From assembly GCF_006542275.1 (NCBI RefSeq), contig NZ_CP041217.1, positions 3,660,501 through 3,724,500 on the forward strand: a DNA stretch of 64,000 bases, written 5' to 3'. Below are positions 58,567-64,000 of the stretch, in pieces. Each line of letters opens with the position of its first letter. The stretch's first letter is position 1. Made by a program: the position numbers and the translations under genes. The DNA is from Saccharibacillus brassicae (GTDB lineage: Bacteria; Bacillota; Bacilli; Paenibacillales; Paenibacillaceae). Below the pieces are notes generated by a model that saw only the letters and a program-made list of their open reading frames with translations, was not told the origin of the DNA and searched no databases.

Positions 58567-59033
58567 CGCTTCAATTCCTCCAATGTTTCCTGCCAGCGCT
58601 CGACGACCGCCTGCGGATCGTGCAGGTCGATCGTGATGCCGCCGGTCAGGGTCGCGTATTTGGCGACGTCCGCGCGCACGTCTGTCACGTCCGCGGCAAA
58701 GCGCGCGCGCGGATGCCGCGCGCCTGCCAGCTCCGGCAGCGCTTCGGCGCGCAACCGCGCCGTGTAGGACACGCCGCCGTGCACGACCGCGAGCAGCGCC
58801 CGGCCGCTGCGCAGCAGATTGGCTGTCGTGCCCGTGCCGATCCACAGCGCGATGCGCAGCCGATTCTGGTCTTCCGCCCATACTTCGCCGGCGCTGACCA
58901 TCGCCTGATGCGGGTAGCCTTCTTCGTCGACCGTATGCAGCGTCAGCGCGATATGCGTTTTCCCGCCAAGATCGGTTCCGTCGAGCAGCGCATACAGCGC
59001 ATCGTTCAATCCGGGAAGACGGCCGGTATCCAT
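58563..59033 (-). CDS. Pyridoxamine 5'-phosphate oxidase-like FMN-binding protein
   Basis: A 156-residue protein that fits the split-barrel flavin-binding fold: a start with DALYALLDGTDLGGKTHIAL, VDEEGYPHQAMVSAGEVWA, then LRIALWIGTGTTANLLRSGRALLAVV. This resembles general-stress and F420/FMN-binding split-barrel proteins rather than true PdxH. GGAAGGAAGTGA precedes the start. It overlaps the GNAT gene by four bases, so the two are translated together. Element E6 lies directly upstream. Confidence 0.78.
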   Translation of the reverse strand: MDTGRLPGLNDALYALLDGTDLGGKTHIALTLHTVDEEGYPHQAMVSAGEVWAEDQNRLRIALWIGTGTTANLLRSGRALLAVVHGGVSYTARLRAEALPELAGARHPRARFAADVTDVRADVAKYATLTGGITIDLHDPQAVVERWQETLEELKR

Positions 59034-59062
59034 ATCGTCACTTCCTTCCTGTCTATTTTCAA

Positions 59063-59249
59063 AAATAACGTCCTCACGACTCTTATTTTCTTCTATATAG
59101 GTCCAAAATCGAAAATAACGTCCTGAGGACAGTTAATTCCGACTTTTCCCGCCTGATCACGCCCCAACCCGCCAAATAACTGCTCTGTCGCACTTATTCG
59201 GCGAAACCGCGGAGCAGGACGGAAATAGTTGGACATACGCAGCTATTTT
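59063..59249. repeat. Four-palindrome element E6 (AAATAAC family)
   Basis: Units start at 59063, 59113, 59174 and 59223 (spacings 50, 61, 49). Units 1 and 2 share AAATAACGTCCT with E1; unit 3 is AAATAACTGC...GCACTTATT, and unit 4 AAATAGTTGG...CAGCTATTTT. Intervening spacers differ from those of E1 although their lengths are kept. Confidence 0.85.
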
Positions 59250-59254
59250 CGGCC

Positions 59255-59359
59255 GGTTCCACCTGCACCGGTTCCGCCTGCACCGGTTCCGCCTGCACTG
59301 GTTCCGCCTGCACCGGTTCCGCCTGCACCGGTTCCGCCTACACCGGGTCCACCTGCACC
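59255..59359. repeat. 15-bp tandem array overlapping the 3' end of the IF-3-like gene
   Basis: Seven units of GGTTCCGCCTGCACC with few changes. The last two lie over the final codons of the IF-3-like gene, whose stop is inside the array. Confidence 0.85.
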
Positions 59360-59811
59360 GCCGCCTGCTTGCCGCTGACCTGGATGCCGGTTTTGCGGAC
59401 GCCGGTTCCTTGCAGGTCGCGGAGCAGTTCTTCCAGCCGTTCTTTGGCTTTCGCGCCGTCTTTGCCGGACACTTTGACGACGAACTGGACGGAGTCGCCG
59501 CCGGCGAGGATGCGCTGGGCCTGGTTCTTTTTCGTGTCGTAGTCGTGTTCTTCGATGTTGGCGGTCAGCCGGATTTCTTTGACCTTGGACGGCCGGGCCG
59601 CTTTTTTCTCCTGCTGTTTGGCTTCTTTTGCTTTGCCGGAAGAGATCAGGGAGCAGGGAGGCGGGCTGGAATAGAGCGAGGTGCAGAGAAGGTCCACGCC
59701 GAGTTCTCTAGCCAGCTTGAGCGCTTCGCTTGTCGCCATGACGCCGAGCGCTTCGCCGTTTACGCCGGTCACGTCGACTTCGGCGGCTTTGATTTTGTCG
59801 TTTTTGATCAT
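59338..59811 (-). CDS. Divergent IF-3 (InfC) paralogue
   Basis: A 157-residue protein aligned over the whole length of initiation factor IF-3. The N-domain pattern is VDVTGVNGEALGVMATSEALKLARE and LGVDLLCTSLYSSPPPC, the linker is Lys-rich, and the C-domain starts KEIRLTANIEEHDYDTKKNQA. But the linker motif YGKF is replaced (SSGKAK), the VRFRGRE-type 30S-binding segment reads VVKVSGKDGAK, and basic residues are fewer. It is therefore a paralogue, not the main IF-3. It overlaps the LacI-type regulator gene by four bases, an odd operon for a translation factor. Confidence 0.82.
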   Translation of the reverse strand: MIKNDKIKAAEVDVTGVNGEALGVMATSEALKLARELGVDLLCTSLYSSPPPCSLISSGKAKEAKQQEKKAARPSKVKEIRLTANIEEHDYDTKKNQAQRILAGGDSVQFVVKVSGKDGAKAKERLEELLRDLQGTGVRKTGIQVSGKQAAVQVDPV

Positions 59812-60893
59812 GGAAGATCGCTCCGTTTCATTGAAGGTTTGGCGGAATTCACGGAAGATTCGCCCGCCGTCGATTCCCGGAGAATCGGTTGGGTGTGCAG
59901 GTGGGTGACCTGATGCGGCTGCTGCGGATTGCGGATGCGCGACAGCAGCATTTCGCCGGCTTTGACGCCCATGTCGCTGCTGAAGATATGCACCGTCGTC
60001 AGATGCGGCTCCACGATCCGCGATTCGGGCGAGTCGTCGAAGCCGCAGACGCGCACGTCGGCGGGGACGTTCAGGCCGCCGTTTTTGAGCGCGCGCATCA
60101 GGCGGACGGCGATAAAATCGTTCGCGCAGACGAACGCCTGCGGAAGCTTTCCGATCTGCCGCAGCCGCTGCTCCATCCAGTCGCTCTCGAACAGGAAAAA
60201 GCGGTCTTCGTCGAGGATCGACTGTTCGCGCGGAACGTCAAGCCCCGCATCCGCCAGAGCGCGTCCGTAGCCGATCCAGCGCTCGCGGAAGCTTTTGCAA
60301 TGATTGAAATCGCCGACGAATCCGATTTCGGTCAAGCCGTCTTCGATCAGGCTGCGCGTCATGCCGTAGGTGCTGTGTTCGTTCTCCATCAGCAGGACGT
60401 CGGCCCGGAAGTCCGGATAGGCCGCGTCCGCCGCGCAGTCGATAAAGATGACCGGAATGCCAAGTTCCGTCAGCAGGCGGCTGTAGACGGGATCGAACAA
60501 TTCGATGCAGACGATGCCGTCCACGCCCGAAGCGTCGAAATTGACGGGCAGCGCCCGTTCGCCCCGATCGTCGTCCCGCACGATATGGATCGACAGATTG
60601 TAGCCTTCCATGCTGATCTTCTTCTCCAGTCCGCTGATGACCTGCGAGCCGAAATGGGACGTGTTCGGCAGATTGGTCGTCAGCAGCGCGATATTGCCTG
60701 TTTTTTTGGGCAGAAAACCGTCGCTTTCCATATACGCGAACTGTTTGTATTTCAGCTCGATCGCTTTTTTGATGACGCGGGCACGGGTCTCTTCGGGAAT
60801 GCCGCCGCTGTCGTTCAGCGCTTTGGAAGCCGTGTTGCGCGAGATGCCCAGCGCGTCCGCGATCTGTTGAATCGTCACTTTCTCTTTGGCCAT
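59808..60893 (-). CDS. LacI-family transcriptional regulator
   Basis: A 361-residue repressor. The helix-turn-helix and hinge are at residues 5-50 (VTIQQIADALGISRNTASKA), followed by a periplasmic-binding-type ligand domain with DGIVCIELFDP and AFVCANDFIAVRLMRAL. AAAGGTGGA lies before ATG 60893; a longer frame to 60944 lacks a ribosome site. It is divergent from the sugar ABC importer at 61204, which it likely controls, with a sugar or glycoside as effector. CAAATGT repeats occur in the 310-base intergenic region. Confidence 0.9.
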   Translation of the reverse strand: MAKEKVTIQQIADALGISRNTASKALNDSGGIPEETRARVIKKAIELKYKQFAYMESDGFLPKKTGNIALLTTNLPNTSHFGSQVISGLEKKISMEGYNLSIHIVRDDDRGERALPVNFDASGVDGIVCIELFDPVYSRLLTELGIPVIFIDCAADAAYPDFRADVLLMENEHSTYGMTRSLIEDGLTEIGFVGDFNHCKSFRERWIGYGRALADAGLDVPREQSILDEDRFFLFESDWMEQRLRQIGKLPQAFVCANDFIAVRLMRALKNGGLNVPADVRVCGFDDSPESRIVEPHLTTVHIFSSDMGVKAGEMLLSRIRNPQQPHQVTHLHTQPILRESTAGESSVNSAKPSMKRSDLP

Positions 60894-60970
60894 GGATGCG
60901 GTCCACCTTTGTCGGTTCGGTTGAGTGGAAAAGTTCGGCCGCAAGCGGCGCGAAGATAAGGCTTACATAG

Positions 60971-61151
60971 TCAAATGTATCGTAACAATGACCAAATAGC
61001 AATCTGAAGTTTACAAATGTAAAGTAGTGAAATACTTAATGCCTAATATACAGCAAACAAATGTAAAAATTATTTTGACAAAATAAGTTGACATATGAAC
61101 TCCCCCTCTGGTAAATTGTAAACGCGGAACCGGTCAAATGTGAAATGTAAG
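60971..61151. promoter_or_regulatory. CAAATGTAAA-type repeats in the LacI/importer intergenic region
   Basis: TCAAATGTAT (60971), ACAAATGTAAAG (61013), ACAAATGTAAAAATT (61057) and TCAAATGTGAAATGTAAG (61134) are direct repeats around the importer promoter. They could be sites for an AraC-type or other regulator; they do not have the symmetry of a LacI operator. Confidence 0.4.
61088..61117 (+). promoter_or_regulatory. SigA promoter of the sugar ABC importer operon
   Basis: Perfect TTGACA (61088-61093), 18 bases, TAAATT (61112-61117), about 90 bases before the first gene. Confidence 0.65.
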
Positions 61152-61203
61152 CCCTTACGAACGATCGGGACCAAATTCATAAGCAAGAAATGGAGGAAGG
61201 GGA

Positions 61204-62166
61204 ATGGAAAACTCGGCAGAGACCGGAAAAGGCGGCCGGCTGCTTCAACGCAAAAAGGCGGAACGCAGCGGACTGGGCTCGTTCAAGAAGAACGGCTTTC
61301 TGTACCTTTTGCTTGCGCCGGCGCTTTTATTGACTCTGGTTTTCAAATACGTTCCGATGTACGGCGCCATTATCGCCTTCAAGGAGTTCAGCCCGATTCG
61401 GGGCATCATGAACAGCGAGTGGGCGGGATTGAAGTATTTCGAAAAGTTTTTGTACTCGCCCAATTTCGAAGTCATTTTTATGAACACGCTTAAATTGAGT
61501 TTTTACGGGCTGCTGTTCGGCTTCCCGATTCCGATCCTGCTTGCGCTGATGCTCAATCAGGTCCGCAAAGCCGGAGCCAAAAAAAATATCCAGCTGTTCC
61601 TCTACGCGCCGAACTTCGTATCGGTCGTCGTCATCGCCGGGATGCTGTTCATCTTCTTGTCCCCGACGGGACCGATCAACGCGATCGCGACCTGGGTGTT
61701 CGGCCAGCCGCTGATGTTCATGACCGATCCCGCCTACTTCCGCTGGGTGTACATCCTGTCGGACATCTGGGCGACCGCTGGCTGGGCGTCGATCATCTAC
61801 GTCGCGGCACTGGCCGGCGTCGATCCGGAGCTGCACAACGCGGCCAGCCTCGACGGGGCGAGCCTGATGCGGCGCATCTGGCATATCGACCTGCCGACGA
61901 TCAAGCCGATCATGGCGATCGTGTTCATTCTCGCGGCGGGCGGCATCATGTCGATCGGCTTCGAGAAAGCGTATCTGCTGCAAACGTCGATGAACCTGCC
62001 GTCTTCCGAGATCATCGCGACCTACGTCTACAAAGTCGGCCTGCAATCCGGCGATTATTCGTACTCGGCGGCCGTCGGATTGTTCAACTCCGTCATTAAC
62101 GTCATCCTGCTGCTCACCGTTAACTTCGTCGTCAAAAAGCTCAACGACAATCAGGGCCTTTACTAA
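61204..62166 (+). CDS. Oligosaccharide ABC permease, LplB family
   Basis: A 320-residue inner-membrane permease with six segments. LplB marks are the N-terminal KKNGFLYLLLAPALLLTLVF, KYVPMYGAIIAFKEFSP, and the coupling loop AASLDGASLMRRIWHIDLPT. GAAGGGGA precedes the ATG. It pairs with the YtcP-type permease 25 bases downstream. No ATPase is encoded here; importers of this class usually borrow a shared MsmX-type ATPase. Likely substrate: a plant or bacterial polysaccharide fragment. Confidence 0.92.
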   Translation: MENSAETGKGGRLLQRKKAERSGLGSFKKNGFLYLLLAPALLLTLVFKYVPMYGAIIAFKEFSPIRGIMNSEWAGLKYFEKFLYSPNFEVIFMNTLKLSFYGLLFGFPIPILLALMLNQVRKAGAKKNIQLFLYAPNFVSVVVIAGMLFIFLSPTGPINAIATWVFGQPLMFMTDPAYFRWVYILSDIWATAGWASIIYVAALAGVDPELHNAASLDGASLMRRIWHIDLPTIKPIMAIVFILAAGGIMSIGFEKAYLLQTSMNLPSSEIIATYVYKVGLQSGDYSYSAAVGLFNSVINVILLLTVNFVVKKLNDNQGLY

Positions 62167-62191
62167 TCTTGCCGGAAAGGAGAGAACCGCG

Positions 62192-63073
62192 ATGACTGTC
62201 AAAAATACGCCGTTCGACCGGTTTCTGCTCGTCTTGAACGGATTGTTCCTCACGCTGGCCGTACTGGTCGTCGTCGTCCCGTTCGTCTATATCATCGTCG
62301 CTTCGTTCATGGACCCGACCGTGCTGCTCAATCGGGGGCTGTCGCTGAACCCGTCCGATTGGAGCCTGGAAGGGTATCGCAAAATTTTGAGCAACAACGC
62401 CATGATCCGCGGCTTCTTCAACTCGCTGCTGTATGCCGGCGCGTTCGCGATCTTCACCGTGCTCGTCTCGGTCTGCGCGGGCTATGCGCTGGCCGACGAT
62501 ACGCTTGCCGGACGCAAGCTCGTCATGACGCTGTTCCTGATCACGATGTTCTTCGGCGGGGGGCTCATTCCGACCTACCTGCTGATCCGTCAGCTCGGCA
62601 TGCTCGACACGCCGTGGGCGCTCATCATTCCCGGGGCGGTCAACGTGTGGAACATCATTCTGGCCCGGACGTTTTTCAAAAGCATTCCCAAAGAACTCAA
62701 AGAAGCCGCGAACGTCGACGGCGCTTCCGAATTGAAGATCTTCATGCGCATCGTCATTCCGCTCTCCAAGCCGATCATGTTCGTGCTCGCGCTGTACGCG
62801 TTCGTGGGGCAGTGGAATTCGTACTTCGACGCCATGATCTATCTGGAAAACTCCAGGTTGTTCCCGCTTCAGCTCGTGCTGCGTTCGATTCTGATCCAGA
62901 ACCAGGCGGCGCCCGGCATGATCGGCGACCAGCAGGCGATGGCGGAACTGAAACGACTGTCGGAGATGATCAAATATTCGTCTATCGTCGTCTCCAGCCT
63001 GCCGCTGATCGTCATGTATCCGTTTTTCCAGAAATATTTTGAAAAAGGCGTCATGGTCGGTTCCCTCAAATAA
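62192..63073 (+). CDS. Oligosaccharide ABC permease, YtcP/LplC family
   Basis: A 293-residue permease with six segments, and the family start FDRFLLVLNGLFLTLAVLVV and PFVYIIVASFMDP. The coupling loop is EAANVDGASELKIFMRIVIP. A family-typical late segment is RLSEMIKYSSIVVSSLPLI, and the ending is GVMVGSLK. AAAGGAGAG precedes the ATG. It completes the heterodimeric channel with the LplB-type subunit. Confidence 0.92.
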   Translation: MTVKNTPFDRFLLVLNGLFLTLAVLVVVVPFVYIIVASFMDPTVLLNRGLSLNPSDWSLEGYRKILSNNAMIRGFFNSLLYAGAFAIFTVLVSVCAGYALADDTLAGRKLVMTLFLITMFFGGGLIPTYLLIRQLGMLDTPWALIIPGAVNVWNIILARTFFKSIPKELKEAANVDGASELKIFMRIVIPLSKPIMFVLALYAFVGQWNSYFDAMIYLENSRLFPLQLVLRSILIQNQAAPGMIGDQQAMAELKRLSEMIKYSSIVVSSLPLIVMYPFFQKYFEKGVMVGSLK

Positions 63074-63155
63074 AACCGTCCGACAATCCGCCGTGCCCTT
63101 GTCCGTGTCCGATCATTCGCTCACCGAGGTTCATCATCCCAAGGAGGAATCCCCT

Positions 63156-64000
63156 ATGAAAAAGCTTCGTCTGCCGCATTGGAAAAAAGCGCTCTCCGCG
63201 TCCGCCCTGTCTACCGTGCTGCTCGTGACCGCCTGCGGAGGCGGTTCGTCCGAGCCGCAGCAGACCGCCGACGGCAAACCGATTTTGCGCGTGCTGACGT
63301 CGAGTTCCCCGCTCGCTCCGGCCGATCCGAACGAGAAACTTCTCGTCAAGCGGCTGGAAGAGAAGACCGGCGTGCATATCGACTGGACCAGCTACACAAG
63401 CGACGTGTTCGCGGAGAAGCGCAATCTGGCGATGGCCAGCGGCGATCTGCCGGATGCCATTTTCGCCGCGGAGTACAGCGATTACGACCTGCTCAAGCTG
63501 GCCAAGGACGGAGCGATCGTGCCGCTGGAAGACGTGATCGACCAGCAGATGCCGAATTTCAAAAAAGTGCTCGACGAACACCCGGAATATCGCTCGATGA
63601 TTACCGCGCCGGACGGCCATATCTACGCGTTCCCGTGGATCGAGGAATTGGGTTCGGGCAAAGAGCGTATCCAGTCGGTCGACGATATGCCGTGGATCAA
63701 CGTGGAATGGCTGAAGAAACTGGGACTTGAGATGCCGAAGACGACGGGCGAACTCAAAGACGTGCTGACCGCGTTCAAGACGCAGGACCCGAACGGCAAC
63801 GGCAAAGCCGACGAGATCCCGCTGTCGTTTATCGACAAGCCGGGCGGCGAGAACCTGACGTTCCTGTTCGCCGCGTTCGGCCTGGGCGAAAATCCCGAGC
63901 ATCTGGTCGTGACCGACGAAGGCAAAGTGGTGTTCACCGGCACGGAGCCCGGCTACAAAGACGCGGTCAATTACGTGTACGATCTGTACAAAAACAAGCT
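63156..64000 (+). CDS. Oligosaccharide-binding lipoprotein of the LipO/YtcQ type (3' end outside window)
   Basis: The frame is open to the window end; 281 residues are visible and the family is usually 500-570. A signal and lipobox (STVLLVTACGGG, Cys about residue 27) lead into an extracellular solute-binding fold: VLTSSSPLAPADPNEK, EEKTGVHIDWTSY, EKRNLAMASGDLPDAIF and a calcium-type loop DPNGNGKADEIPLSF. AAGGAGG precedes ATG 63156. It supplies substrate to the two upstream permeases. Confidence 0.92.
   Translation, partial: MKKLRLPHWKKALSASALSTVLLVTACGGGSSEPQQTADGKPILRVLTSSSPLAPADPNEKLLVKRLEEKTGVHIDWTSYTSDVFAEKRNLAMASGDLPDAIFAAEYSDYDLLKLAKDGAIVPLEDVIDQQMPNFKKVLDEHPEYRSMITAPDGHIYAFPWIEELGSGKERIQSVDDMPWINVEWLKKLGLEMPKTTGELKDVLTAFKTQDPNGNGKADEIPLSFIDKPGGENLTFLFAAFGLGENPEHLVVTDEGKVVFTGTEPGYKDAVNYVYDLYKNK

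Overview
The window looks like chromosomal DNA from a high-GC member of the Paenibacillaceae, close to Paenibacillus or Saccharibacillus. This is inferred from gene content: copper-amine-oxidase-type stalk domains, S-layer homology repeats, LplB/YtcP-type sugar permeases with a large lipoprotein binding protein, a YpsA protein, consensus AGGAGG ribosome sites and GC-rich codon use. No rRNA, tRNA, CRISPR array, prophage or intact transposase gene was recognised. Most genes are ordinary housekeeping or accessory genes in short operons closed by clear intrinsic terminators.

Layout. 1-7 kb: 3' part of a DUF4132 protein, a thiamine-diphosphate 2-keto acid decarboxylase, a cell-wall amidase and a small membrane protein. 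7.2-9.7 kb: a methionine-type ABC importer (metN-metI-metQ) whose first gene appears to start at ATT. 9.8-13.4 kb: a chemoreceptor with a SigD-like promoter and a secreted GH26-like protein. 13.4-18.1 kb: three LURP-one/YxjI-like paralogues interleaved with an HxlR regulator, a flavin oxidoreductase, a stalk-domain protein and ypsA. 18.3-24.9 kb: a hypothetical gene, tandemly duplicated HAD phosphatases, malic enzyme, cutC and a DUF6440 gene. 25.3-29 kb: a three-gene ABC exporter and a DUF998 protein. 29.5-39.2 kb: an HD hydrolase, aldo/keto reductase, UMF1 transporter, membrane-anchored esterase, FUSC transporter, HAD mutase, lipoprotein and a membrane chemoreceptor. 39.4-47.9 kb: P450 fatty-acid peroxygenase, PatB-type C-S lyase, SLH protein and a GH3 glucosidase with a cre site. 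48-57.5 kb: a RelE-like toxin-antitoxin pair, an SDR, a heterodimeric ABC exporter, an ECF41 sigma factor with its oxidoreductase and a matching promoter, and hicB with a decayed hicA. 57.8-64 kb: an acetyltransferase and an FMN-binding protein, an IF-3 paralogue overlapping a LacI regulator, and a divergent sugar ABC importer that runs off the end.

The most unusual signal is non-coding. Six intergenic sites carry an element of about 185-195 bp made of four imperfect palindromes of about 25 bp, at nearly constant spacing (about 50, 57-71 and 50 bp). In the clearest cases the first two units face the opposite way to the last two. The palindrome sequence differs between families while the architecture is kept. 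Five of the six lie beside short tandem arrays, which themselves often begin just past a gene end. A separate element of about 260 bp near 44.7 kb is a nested inverted repeat that seems to have split or duplicated a terminator hairpin.

Limits: all calls come from reading sequence and recalling family features, with no database searches. Residue positions are approximate, and promoter, operator and repeat functions are inferences.
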